In this document: positions 47,338 through 59,700 of the stretch, in pieces
How the letters are laid out: each line of letters opens with the position of its first letter
How positions within the stretch are numbered: the stretch's first letter is position 1
Assembly (NCBI RefSeq): GCF_001540865.1
Contig: NC_033637.1
Location: 274,463-338,462 of the forward strand
From: Ananas comosus
Taxonomy: Eukaryota; Streptophyta; Magnoliopsida; Poales; Bromeliaceae
Length of the DNA: 64,000 bases
Direction: 5' to 3'
Notes under the pieces: generated by a model
What the model was told of the DNA's origin: nothing
What the model saw: only the letters and a program-made list of their open reading frames with translations
Database searches by the model: none
Translations under genes and position numbers: made by a program

Positions 47338-49108
47338 CCGCTGATTGCTTATAAACTAGGCTGGGCTTGGCCTTGTTTATTTTGTATTGTTAATTTCTTT
47401 ATTTATTGATCGATTAATTAGTTTGCACTACTAGCACTACTAATTCTCTCTTTAATTATATATACGTTCGTGTGTAATGGCATTCTAGTCGAAAGGTTGT
47501 TGCAGGAGATTGAAATAGTGCAGTAAAACATTACGATGGGTATTAGCTCTCCGTGTTACATTGAGAAAAATAAAAACTATGCAAATTGTTGTCCCCTACA
47601 TTGTTCTATATATACTTCTATAGCCGGACGGACCTCACCGTCTTGGATAATTCGACAAATGAAGAAAGGCCTTTATATATTCTGCTTCAGTTTCACCTAC
47701 CGAGGAAATGAAGAAGCCAAAGGACATACTATCCTTAATAAGTGTCAAAATAAACATCCTAAATCATCTTGTCTTGAAACTAATAAAACACTGCTTTGTT
47801 CTGCAGCCGACAACGACGAAAGAGCATCAAATTCCTGCCAAGCAAACCAACTAAGAATCTTGTTGAAACTGTTCGACATCATGGTTTTGTAGCTAAATTG
47901 CTCACAGTCATTATTTATTGGCCTTATGTGCTATTAATTTAACTCTGTGGCTGTCCCAGAGGCCAGAACCTAGTCCCACGGGGTTGAACTAGATATAGAA
48001 ACAGAAGGGTACGATATAATACAGAATTAGAGACCATGTGGAAGCAGTGCATCTCTCTTCGCCAGTCACTTGACTGACCTATTCGCTGGAGCTGTACAAT
48101 GGCTGTGGATTTCACAGAAGCTCTCCCCCAGGCCTAGCTTCCTTCTATACACCCCACACCCCACACCCCACACCCCTCATGTGTTGTACTCTGCTTCCCA
48201 TGAGCACTCCTTGTCCTCTTCCCTTCTCCTCTTGGAAATTAAATCCCTAAACCATCATTCCCCCTCATGATTCAAACTGGCCCATCATGCTCTTGACTAA
48301 AAGATTGATTCCAGGGAATAGTCTAAATATATTTTTATAATGATATTAGGCGAATCATGTTACACACACATGGACAGTGACGATAGGCATAGATGAATGT
48401 CAAAAAAATCATGAATTTGGACAATTGAACAGCGGAACTTTTAATTTAAGATTTGGGACAGACACTAATACCATATTTTTTCAAAAAAAAAATCTAGAGC
48501 GGAGAAGGTTTAGGACCAACTCCATTACCAGATTTATCCCCCCGCCCCCACCAAAAAACAAAAAAAAAAAGAAAAAAGAAAAGAAAGAAAAGAAATGAGT
48601 TTGACACGAAATGGGTTATGAATAATGTAAACAAAGCTGATCTCTCACTGCCCACTATGGACTGACAGATCGAATCCAGGCCGTTCGATTCACCTCGATG
48701 GTGTGTGATGAATGAATGGAAAGGAAGTTACAGCAAAGCATGACATAAGCGCATGATGAGTTTTGAGCGGTGGTCATGTGAAGGCATTTAAGAGAGAAAT
48801 GAACTCAATGGCTCCTGCAATACTCTGCGTATGCAATCTTTACCTCTGTGAGTAAAAGATTATATTCTCCCCCTTCCAAAAGCTTCTACTAATGAGTTCC
48901 TTACTCACCCGGGAATTAATACCATCCTAAATAGCCTATGCCATATCAAGTTACAATACGCAATCTTATAGCACGCAAAAGTGCAGTTCACAAATCTATC
49001 TGTTCTTTCCCAATTTGGGCTCCCCTACCAAACCTGGGTAGGCTCAACTCACTCCATATCCTTCCCAAAGTGACCCCATTCCTATCCTTATTGTATTGCC
49101 AAATCTAT
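47338..49108. other. Intergenic DNA, no gene supported
   Basis: This begins with the phosphatase 3' UTR. A (cacacccc)n microsatellite lies at about 48151-48178. Open frames near 47536-47892 and 48070-48270 have no domain I recognise and ordinary composition. Confidence 0.4.
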
Positions 49109-50344
49109 GCCTCCGTCGGGAGCACAGGCCATTTGGAAGTTAAAAGTCCTGTAATGATGGTGAGATAGCAATCTGTGTCCTTGAAGGAGCTTTTTGGTCA
49201 TGATGGACGTGGGAGGAGGAGGAACACTAGTAGAAGAAGAAGAAGAAGAAGAAGAAGTTTCGAGAAGTATAAAAATAGGGGTGCGGATATGCTTCGACTA
49301 GTGAGGTCCAGAGGGGGGCACTTGAATGCTCCTCATAATTTGATTCTGGGAGCCATGCAAAATCTTCTGTCGCAGGGGATAAGAGAGGAGTGCATTCATT
49401 GAAACCCTAAAATCTACATCAGCCCATGAACACCACCAGTCATCCATGTGAGCAAGGCGAAAAATCTGGGATGCATATTTGAGAGGGAGGCAAAGATGTA
49501 GTGGAATATACAATATAATATAGTAAAATCAGGATTCAGGAGTAAATTGGGAAATTTTATAATTGGAAAAAATATTTTCCACTTTAGTAAAGTGCCTGTT
49601 GGTTTGACCTCATAATAGAGTATAATAATATAATATTATATTATTCGATAAATGTGTGAGTGCTATTATTGGAAAAAGGGCTATATAAAAACACATTCAA
49701 TAACTTTCTGCACCAGAAATAGAAATACCNGCATCCGTCGGGAGCACAGGCCATTTGGAAGTTAAAAGTCCTGTAATGATGGTGAGATAGCAATCTGTGT
49801 CCTTCAAGGAGCTTTTTGGTCATGATGGATGTGGGAGGAGGAACACTAGTAGTAGTGGAAGAAGAAGAAGAAGAAGAAGAAGGAGGAGGTACGAGAAGTA
49901 TAAAAATAGGGGTGCGGATATGCTTTGACTAGTGAGGTCCAGAGGGGGGCACTTGAATGCTCCTCATAATTTGATTCTGGGAGCCATGCAAAATCTTCTC
50001 TCGCAGGGGATAAAAGAGGAGTGCATTCATTGAAACCCTAAAATCTACATCAGCCCATGAACACCACCAGTCGTCCATGTGAGCAAGGCGAAACATCTGG
50101 GATGCATATTTGAGAGGGAGGCAAAGATGTAGTGGAATATACAATAATATAGTAAAATTAGGAGTAAATTGGGAAATTTTATAATTGGAAAAAATATTTT
50201 CCACTTTAGTAAAGTGCCTGTTGGTTTGACCTCATAATAGAGTATAATAATATAATATTATTCGATAAATGTGTGAGTGCTATTATTAGAAAAAGGGCTA
50301 TATAAAAACACATTCAATAACTTTCTGCACCAGAAATAGAAATA
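49109..50344. repeat. 620-bp near-identical duplicate around a single N
   Basis: Sequence 49109-49729 is repeated at 49731-50344, with an N exactly at the junction (49730). The copies differ by (GAA)n length and scattered substitutions. The end of copy 1 (caccagaaatagaaatacc) matches the end of copy 2, which then continues. This is the expected picture of two overlapping allelic contig ends that were not merged. Each copy holds the same minus-strand open frame with LAHMDDWWCSWADVDFRV, of unknown identity and without a start of its own. Confidence 0.82.
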
Positions 50345-52100
50345 CCACATTAGAATTTTTATTGGTGAGGTTGAAAACCTTATTTTTATTTCCTGCGTTA
50401 GCGCAAATTTAGATCTTTCTCATTAACAAATGTTTTCCTGAAGATTGCTGCGCCTAAAAACAGAAACAAAACAGAACCAATGTTTTGTAGGCCTAGAATA
50501 GATTAATAATTTAATCCGGATCCTCATTTGACAATAATACGCTCTAATAGTTTCTAACAGATCCAAACGTGAAGCGGAGATTTTAGAGGGATTCGGTATG
50601 AGATGGAATAAGTTAGTTACAGGGACGATAAAAAAAATTTAAACATTTTAATACATATCTAAGTCGAAAGGGACTAACGACAACATACGCAGCAGCGCCC
50701 ATGGGATTAATTAAATAAAGAAAGGGAAGTTGGGGGGGGGGGGTGTGGTGCGGGCGCGGGGAGGAATAAATTATATAAAATGCTTCCTCTCACACGCAAG
50801 AAGAAGCAAAGTCCACAGAGCGGAATCTTCATCTCAATCCAAACGAGGTCCACGAGGTTCCTGGCCCTAGAAAATGACTAATGTACCCATGGCCTCACCG
50901 CACAGCCCTTGGGAGGCAAAACGATCCGAGGAAACGTAAGGTGCTCGCTCACGTTAAGCACCCATGGCGCCCAGGTGGGCCAATTCAGTGGCGTTCCCTC
51001 AGAGGGCGCTCGTTACCCTCAGAAACGTATACTTATCTCCAACGAGGCCCACGAGGGCCCAGCGAAATTACCAACTCGACCACCCCACCCCAAAAAGAGG
51101 GAGGAAAAATAAAATAAAATAAAATAAAATAAAATAAAGAACCCAATCCCCTCATTAAACTACGAGGAGGCGCCAGCTACTCCTCTAATACATAAGCAGC
51201 CTAATATTATTACATTCCAAAGTTGACATTATGCATTGCAGCAAGTACGAATGTACAAAACTCTTCAACCATAGATTATTTCGATCCAAAATGCCTACAC
51301 TTCAGCATTTTAAATTGAAGTAGACATTAAAAATATAAGAACCTATAGTTTTCAGATAATAACATAACATAACATAAGAGTTAAGAGTTGGCCAGACGTT
51401 GTTGCATTATAATTATGGATAATATTAATTAATAATAACTAGGGCCCAGCCGCCCAGGAGGGGACTTACATTAGCGGATCAACCAGAAGTCTAAATAATA
51501 GAAGAAAAGAAATATGTGGCCAAACTCAATCCAGTAGATAGATTGCACACAACTAGTCGGGGAGCCAGAAGATATAAGTTCGTGATCATCTTTCCAACCG
51601 AGTTTAAAAAAATATATAAAAGATAAAAAAAGGGGGGGGGAAATGATGGTGAAAATAAATGAGAGGGGAGGGGAGGGGAGGGGGGGGATATAATAATTAA
51701 TAATGAGGAGTAATAATGGAAAAAGACCAAAAGAGCATCGATGAGGGGTGATGATGATGATGGGGGAAGGGGGCGAGGACCCGGAAGGGCCATCATTGCG
51801 AATCTTGGGCCGGCCGAACCCCATCATCATTTGGGAGGGGAGGAAAAAGGCCCACGAAATTCCCAAAATGCCCCTTACTACTAGTCCGCCCCAGAGTCCC
51901 AGACCCCAGACCGAGTCCCCTTCTCCCGCGCTATCACGTGACGCCACCCGCTCTTCCCTTCCAACCCCATCATCATCATTTGCCAACATTAAACTCTCGC
52001 CCCCTACCGGCCGCCTCCACTCCTTTCCCTTGCTTGCTTACACACACTCATGCATGATTCCTGTGCCCCTCCTCCATAGTCCACACAAAACACAATTAAG
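50345..52100. other. Upstream region of the LITTLE ZIPPER gene
   Basis: No gene was recognised. The region includes an (aaaat)n tract near 51110-51136, a G run near 50733-50742, and a GC-richer stretch at 50880-51090. It is probably promoter and distal regulatory sequence of the gene at 53137. Confidence 0.4.
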
Positions 52101-52102
52101 AG

Positions 52103-52106
<4 letters not shown>

Positions 52107-52190
<84 letters not shown>
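52107..52190. repeat. (TA)n(GA)n microsatellite upstream of LITTLE ZIPPER
   Basis: A TA tract (52107-52133) runs directly into a GA tract (to 52190), ending about 35 bp before the TATA box. It has the same TA-to-GA composition as the MITE borders elsewhere in the window, but no MITE body is attached. Confidence 0.9.
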
Positions 52191-52195
<5 letters not shown>

Positions 52196-52226
52196 TATAT
52201 AATCACAGCACAACCCACCCTGAGCA

Positions 52227-52235
52227 CTATAAATA
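52227..52235 (+). promoter_or_regulatory. TATA box of the LITTLE ZIPPER gene
   Basis: ctataaata lies in a C/A-rich context downstream of the GA tract. It is followed by a CT-rich leader (52329-52378) and an apparent 5' UTR intron. Confidence 0.6.
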
Positions 52236-52327
52236 ACCCCTCACACCCCACCACCCGAAAGCGCACATACGCACTTCTTCTTCCCATTCTAACATCATCT
52301 TCTTCGTCGCTTCTAATCCCTCTATAC

Positions 52328-52380
<53 letters not shown>

Positions 52381-52408
52381 TGAACTTTCAAGTCCCAGCA
52401 CCCAAAAG

Positions 52409-53107
52409 GTGATCACTCGGGAAAAACCATGGCTTATATTATATATATAATATATATCCTATGGGCCTCCTCTGTTTCTCCTATTGGTATATGTTATCTC
52501 GTTGGTTAGGATAGTATGCTTTCTTGTTTAGGAGGACCGGGTCGATGGTGTACTTCTTCCTCAACTCCTATGGTGGGAAAAACTGATGTAATTTGGTCAT
52601 CCTTTTTGGTTACGTAGGGCCTTCCTCTCTAGCTAGTAACCATACTTACACGTACCTAATCGAGGTATTGAATAGTTTTTACACCTTAAAAAATATACAT
52701 ATATTTATACTAACCTCCAGTTTATGCTAAATTTGTTTTCTTCTATGTCGCCACATTTGTCTGTCTCTCTCTCTCTCTCTCTCCTGGTGCTGCCATAGCA
52801 CGCAGCCCATAGTCTTTTGAGCTTTATTTTTTGACTTTAGAAGGTTCAGCTATGCAGGTAAAAGGAAAGGAGAAATGGGCTTTGTGGGTCTCCTATGTTG
52901 TTACTTTTTTTTAACTCTTTGTAGCGCATTCGGCTTTTCCTTTTGTGTATCATCTTTGGGAAAAGCAACAGTCCGTCCTGTTCAGAATATACCACCAAAA
53001 GTCTATCTACTTCTACTCCCAGTTCCATCCTATTAATTTACTAACATACTACCAACCAATATTATTCCTCACACGCTGACCTTTTCTTGTTTTACTGTGT
53101 CCACCAG
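52409..53107 (+). other. Probable 5' UTR intron of the LITTLE ZIPPER gene
   Basis: The donor aaaag/GTGATC near 52408 and the acceptor tgtccaccag near 53107 would remove about 700 bp between the CT-rich leader and the coding exon. The intron contains upstream ATGs that would otherwise block translation, which supports splicing. This is an inference from sequence signals only. Confidence 0.5.
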
Positions 53108-53136
53108 GGGTACTACTTCCCCTACGAGCAAAAGCC

Positions 53137-53367
53137 ATGGAGAGGATCAACTCGAAGCTCTATTTGCAGAACTGCTACATAATGAAGGAGAACGAGAGGC
53201 TGCGGAAGAAGGCGCAGCTTCTGAATCAGGAGAACCAGGCCCTGCTGTCGGAGCTGAAGCAAAGACTGGCCAAGTCGAATGCTGCTCCAAATCCTAACCC
53301 CGTTCCCGACCTCAATGCCAGCCCGCCGCCCACACCCAACATGGCTCCTAATACCAGCAAGCCCTGA
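53137..53367 (+). CDS. ZPR3-like: LITTLE ZIPPER microprotein (ZPR3/4-like)
   Basis: A 76-residue protein that is almost entirely a leucine zipper. It opens MERINSKLYLQNCYIMKENE with a heptad series L8, I15, L22, L29, L36 and continues QENQALLSELKQRL. This is very close to my recollection of Arabidopsis ZPR3. The C-terminal 30 residues are Pro/Asn-rich and disordered-looking. LITTLE ZIPPER proteins have a dimerisation zipper but no DNA-binding homeodomain. They form inactive heterodimers with HD-ZIP III factors, which induce them, giving a feedback loop in shoot meristem and leaf polarity control. The start has a strong context (aaagccATGG). The gene converges with the aminopeptidase gene: only 341 bp separate the two stop codons. 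An alternative frame from 53097 is a shadow. Confidence 0.94.
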   Translation: MERINSKLYLQNCYIMKENERLRKKAQLLNQENQALLSELKQRLAKSNAAPNPNPVPDLNASPPPTPNMAPNTSKP

Positions 53368-53708
53368 TCCGATGCCATGACAATTGTATGTGGGGGTGGG
53401 TAAAGGGTTCTTTTTTGGGTTGCTTTTGGGTTACATGTTATGTTAGCTTTACAAACCTAATGTAGTGTACTGGGGATCCATCGACAGCCTACAGCCTACA
53501 GGGCAGTTTCAGTTATATATAAATATCAGTATATGTTTTGTTTGTTGAATCTAACTCAAATTCTGGAATTCTAGAATTCTACTCTCGAGTCGTAAATGTT
53601 TTTATGTTGACGGTGAAAATTTACTTTATTGCATGATTTCATCCAATTTAACTGATGTAAAAATGTTTCCGCTATATAAAGAAACAATTGGAACCAATGC
53701 AAGGTAAC

Positions 53709-56700
53709 TTAAAAATCCACACTTAGCTTCTTATCGATGTCAGCGAATGTCTGGAAAAAGGCCTTGAAGTGTTTGTAAGCTGTATCCACATCTTGTTTCC
53801 CACATATCTCACGAACACTGCATTTGTTACACGCATAAAAGAAGAGTTCAAAGACTGCATATGCAAAATCTTGAATTTTCTATTCAGATCATAAGTTCTA
53901 ATATCAATAAGCCGTATCCTGTTCTTCTTAAAATTTAAGCCACGAGTTGTCCTATTTTGACGCACTACCCAGTAACTAAGCATAAGTGATTTGCCAACAA
54001 GCATTACGGGCAGTAGCTTTAAGTTGTTTATCCGGTTCGTAAGTTTGTCCATAATTTCAAGTTGAATTCTGCAAATGAAATTGTTAGTTGCATGATGATT
54101 GTTCATGAATTAAGATTTTCCCAATTGTATTGAAGTTAGTATATTAGCTGAAAACAGCGAATGCACCAAACTCAAGTTACAGGGTAGGTGTCTGGCAACA
54201 TCAGTTCTATCGATGTATAAATTGGTAATAGCTTTGATTGTCAAGTAAAATAAACCGTTTAAGTAGATCATAATAAGTTCAAAAGTATTCTAATCTGTTG
54301 CAACCCTGAGCAGTCCTCTGTACTGCCGTTTCCATGGACTATATAAAACTTTGTTACAAAATACAAATTGATCTGGTTTTACGGACCTAGAATCAACAAA
54401 GAGCATACCACCTACTCGTCTTTAAAATCATAAGCAAGCTTGTCTATTGAAATACAGGAAATAAAATGACCAATTATAAATTTGCCGAATGACCTGCTAA
54501 CCACGGAATTTCAACCCAACCATTAGTGAGTGCTAGATGGTGTTATTGGCTTGCTGAACAGAGCAGAGTCCTATTTCACAGTTCACTGATATCATTTAGT
54601 TAAAAAAGCATGGACCTTACTTGAACTACACCAAATTTTGAAACGGGTGCTCAGAACTCTAAAAAATTTGGTTTTATTACCAAATCTTATAGTATATTTC
54701 ATTTCATAGATTCAATTAGAATTTAAACTTCTTTTTTGACAGAACATTTACAATTTTAAAACAAAATATCTTTTTCTATTTGACGAAAGGTTCTATAAAT
54801 TGTTTAAGAAAGGATGTTAAATTCTAACATAATTTTTTTGACAAGAATGTTTGAGAGTTTTTTAAAAATCAAAAGAAATGTAAAGTTATACAGTAAAATT
54901 AAAAATTTTGAAACTCAGCTCATTTCAAAATGAGTCAATAGTTCAGATGAGGTTCCTACATTTTTCACCCATTTTTTTATCTTCCAAAGTTTCTCACCTT
55001 TGGATAAAGGACGGTTAAATCCATACTTTGTTTACTTCTTTTTTTTTTTTAGAGGAAACACAAATTTGTTTATTGAAATATTCTATCCGGACATCCTGCA
55101 AGTAAGAAGTACATTCTATACCAACCATCTAAAAATTTAAAAATCTCTTTTAAATTTTTAAAATTAAAAAAATGATAAGATCAGAAAAAAAGAATTAGTT
55201 GTTTATATAAATAAAATATAAAATTTACACTTTTTTTTTTAAGAGAGAGAAAGGTAGCATGCTATCCGTTTCGTTTATTTCATTTAGAAATAAATTTAGC
55301 TGAAAATGTGAATCAAATAGAATTCGAACTTGAATCTCGAGTACCAATCATCAATCCTTTTTGCCACTTGTGCTAGGAAGGGTCAGTCACTCTACTTATT
55401 GATATGCAGCTTGTTTACAAGAATATTATACGGCAATATTCTAGTAACTGTCCTGGACATCTATTTGATCCCGAAAGGATGTCTTTGATCGGAGATTTAT
55501 CCGAGATCTAAAAGGCTGACGAGGGTATGCAAAGTCAAAGAAAGATCTCATAGATTCTGAAGAGAGGTCAATCTATTTCTTAAATAATAGGAAGACCATA
55601 TGCAAATTCCTCCGGCTTAGTTTAGGTCCGTTTGGTTCAGCGTAAAATCGTAAAAAATAAATTTTCGTAAAATTTTTTTTAACATTTTGTAATATTTCGT
55701 TTATAGAGAAAAAAAAATATAAACATTTGTTCTGTTGAAAAAAAAAAATTATATTTATTTAATTGATAAAAAAAAATTGAATAAAAAAAATTTCACACAA
55801 CTTGAATTTTTATTTTCCGCCAAAAAAAATATAAAAAATAAAAATTTCAATTTATTTTCAAATCCAAAAAAATCAAAAATAATTTTTATACCAAAAATGA
55901 TTTTTCAACGCGGAACCAAACATGAAACACCTCTCAAAGACCGAGAGAGATAGGGAGAGAGAGAGAGCGAAGGGGGGTCCACCATAATAACATCAGATCA
56001 AAAGGGACATGACATATGGTCCTTCGGTACCGACAGGTTGACCATAAGTCCATATACGTCATCAGCTCTCAAGTTCGGAGTCCCATCAGCGATCTATTTG
56101 AGCCCATTTGCAATGATTATAACGTTTAATTTACAGATATAAAGTGGAAAAGAAAATTTTGTTTCACTGGTACCGCAGAGCACAAATGCCGCAAACAAGA
56201 GTCAAAGAAATGCAAGGTGCCAACAAGCCATGATGACCAAGTAAAAATGGACCACTCTGGCCAGGGTGTCCACNTTTAATTGAATAAATTGAATACATCT
56301 AAACAAGATAAATCTGTACTTTAAACCTTGTGAAAATTACAGCTATGGACCGTGCAATTTAAATTTCGAATTTAAAGTAAATATGAAGTATAGAGTTTCA
56401 GTAGAATAAGTTAAAAAAGCTTGGACAAATAAATCTGGACCGCAAAGTATGACTTTGGACCGTTAAGTTGAGAGAGTAAATCTGGATCATCGAATAAATC
56501 TAGACTATGTAAGAATAAATTTGGGCTGTGGAGTTTTATGAAACATATTGAATGAATCTGTATAGTAGAGTATGTTTTAACCTCAATCTAATAAATCTAG
56601 AAGAAATAAATCTAAACCTTGGAGAAAAATATAAAATTTAAGTTCAGAATAAATTTGAATCTGCAGTAGAGTTTCCTACTTCACAATTGCGCAACTTGAT

Positions 56701-59700
56701 ATTGTTAAATATATTGGATATTCTAAACCTAGTTGCTTTACATTTATAGTTAACTTTATATTTAAAAAAAAAAACGAAAATAAATAGTATACAGTATACT
56801 ATATTTCTCGCTCTTAAAAAAATTCCAAATTATCTTTTATGATGAATAAAATATGTATACAAGATGACTTTAAGCTACAACATATCTCGAAGCTTTAGGT
56901 GTCAAATCCAAGCCCTAGGTAACGTTGATAAGTGTCATTTCACGAAGAAAATGCTAAACGTTGGATCCGTTGGAGCGGACAAAAATTCTATGGGCAGCAT
57001 GCGGCACGCTGCCGGATGTCCACCACTGCTCTCCCAATAATGGGGAGAGCAGTGGAACTTTCTGGGCGCACCTGGTGCATCTATACCAGGTGCACCATAA
57101 TTGTAATTTTTTAAATTTTTTAAAATTGTAACTTAATATGTTAGCATATATGTTATGATTTAAAATTTATATGGTCTATAATTCATGATTATCGATTTAG
57201 AAAATTAAAATTTTAAAATAAATTTATTTTTGGTTTCATGGAATAGCATGGATAATTTTTATTATTCCTAATTTTTTTTCAAAACCAAATAGAATTTAAA
57301 ATTTTAATTTCTACAATGATAACTAGTAAAAAAAATAAATAAATTATTACATAAAATTATAATTTTAAAAACTAAAAATTTAAAATTACAATTATGGTGC
57401 ACCTGGTATAGATGCACCAGGTGCACCCAGAAAGTTCCAGTGCTCTCCCCATTACTGGGAGAGCAGTGGTGGATGGGCGCCGCGTGGCACCTGTGCCATG
57501 CGGCGCCCATCCGGCAGCGTGCCCAAACTAATTAGTTTGGGCACGCTGCCCATAGAATTTTTGTCCCGTTGGAGCGTCGCGACACACCGCATTAATGCAT
57601 AAAATAATATATTAACACTTCACTATAGTCGATTAAAATATATATAATTATTTAATTTTAAAATTAAAAAAACTTATAATTAAAGAAATATATACAAAAA
57701 TTTATAAAGTAGTCTTATATACGTATATTATAAAGAATAACCTTTTTTATTAATTTTTTTTAACTTTTAGTATTTATACAGCTAAATTATTTTAATAATT
57801 TTGTTTTAAAATTCAATCAAACTTAAGAGTTTTGATAGTTATTTTATAAATTAATTTTTAACTAAAATTTAAAATCGGAGAAATTATTTCAAATTAAATA
57901 TAGGTGGGGTGTCTTTAATTACTTTGTTAAAATTAATTTTCTCCTAAGTTAAATTTAAGTCCAACATGTATTTTTTAAGTAATATTCTAAGCTCCAATTC
58001 AGATTTTAGAAACACAATCAATTAATGAATTGAGCAATGAAACATGATATACAAAAGTCCACTAATACATGCTAGCAATAGTACTTAGGAGAAAATCCGC
58101 GAAAATCCGATAAGTATATGTAATATACTGAACTTTAGTAAATTGCGAAGTTCGTGTATGGGAATGATAATTGAAACCATCCTACATGTTCTAAAGAGTT
58201 TGGAGAAATTGGTGACCAAGTTTGGGTGTGATCGGAATGTGAGAAGCAAGAAAGTGCATTGCTGTGGCCCTATCTTCGAATTTCTGCATTGTGTACCGGT
58301 ACAATATCAATGTTGTACCGGTACAGCAAGCAGCAGTGGCAGCAGCTGCGTGGCAGTAGGGAGAATTTGGTCATTTCACTTCCCAAGCTTTTCTACAAGC
58401 TCCCAGCTCGACCCCTGATGTTCAGATTAGCTTGCTGGAGCTTGGCAACAGGGGTTTGAAGCTCTTCTTTNTAAATAAGTTTTTTATAATTGAGCTCGAC
58501 TTTATTATTTTTTTACTAAAAATCAAATAATAAATAAATATATTATATATATAATTATTTATTTATATATATAAATATAAATTAAATAAATCATATAAAT
58601 AAAAAATATATATATTCGAGTTGTTATCGTGCCAAACACGAGAAAACTAACTCCAGCTTGTGTTTGGCTCGTTTATTAAACAAGTTGAAAAATTCAATTC
58701 ATGTTCGGTTCGTTTGCTAAATAAGCGATTCAATCTCGAATTCATTTCGAGCCGAACACGAATTGGCTCACGAACAACGAGCTGAATTGCAACCCCTAAC
58801 TCTGACCGGCCAAACCCGATCCTAATACGATTCAACTTATAAGAGTTGGCTCCTAGAAATAATACCTGATAATAACAAATTGGGTTTAGATTTGATTCGG
58901 TCCTTTTTGGTAGCTTTCATTGATTTGAAGTTCAATCTGATGTCTTAGTGGTATGATTTTTTAGTATTTTATTCAGACCTCTTTACTTTTTAAAATAACC
59001 TATGTCCTTAAACTAGAAAGACCACGTTAAAATTAACTACACACGAAACAATTCAACAATTTGCTATTATTCATAAGTATTCACTCTATAATATAGAGGA
59101 CGGAGCTATATTTATCCTACAGCTTGGTACGTGCCCAATAAAATGCAACAACTCTGCATGTAGAATAGAGAGAGCAGAAAAATTATGCAGACCAAGGTTG
59201 AGATAGAGAGAGACCTGTGCATGGACAGTTGTGGAATGCCACAATCTACAGTTCGTATACCAACACCAGAAGCGAGGATGGGGCCGATCGTAGAACCGCA
59301 ACCCATATCATTTCTTACAACAAATTCCTACGCATGAATTTCTCCATGTAAGTCAAGTTCGCGAAATTGCAGGTATCTAATTTTGAGTCCAACGTGTATT
59401 TGAGAAATCAAGCAGCAAGCATGAGGGTTGTTTAAAGAACTAACATGTTATCACAAATATTTTGATGGAAATTTACTGCGTCACACTTGCATTACATCAT
59501 CAATAACAAGCCAATTACATCTCTCTTCTTGAAAGAAAAATACAACAAAAATATTTTTCTATTAACTATGATTGAACAGGTGGACCCAAGGGATATAATT
59601 TTATTGGTTAGGTACACCATGTCAGCAATATAAATTGGGCATTCTAGATCTTTTCAATGTTTTGCTACAAATGTTTATTAGCATAGTAGATTGACACGAG

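Noticed and set aside
49298..50204. Two similar minus-strand frames (DDWWCSWADVDFRV)
   Set aside because: They are the same sequence counted twice because of the assembly duplicate. No family could be assigned; possibly a retroelement remnant.
51471..51989. 172-codon minus-strand frame upstream of LITTLE ZIPPER
   Set aside because: Ser/Pro/Leu low-complexity sequence over G- and GA-rich runs, with no domain or splice support.
53097..53297. 66-codon frame overlapping LITTLE ZIPPER
   Set aside because: Different phase of the same exon; the zipper heptads are only in the 53137 frame.
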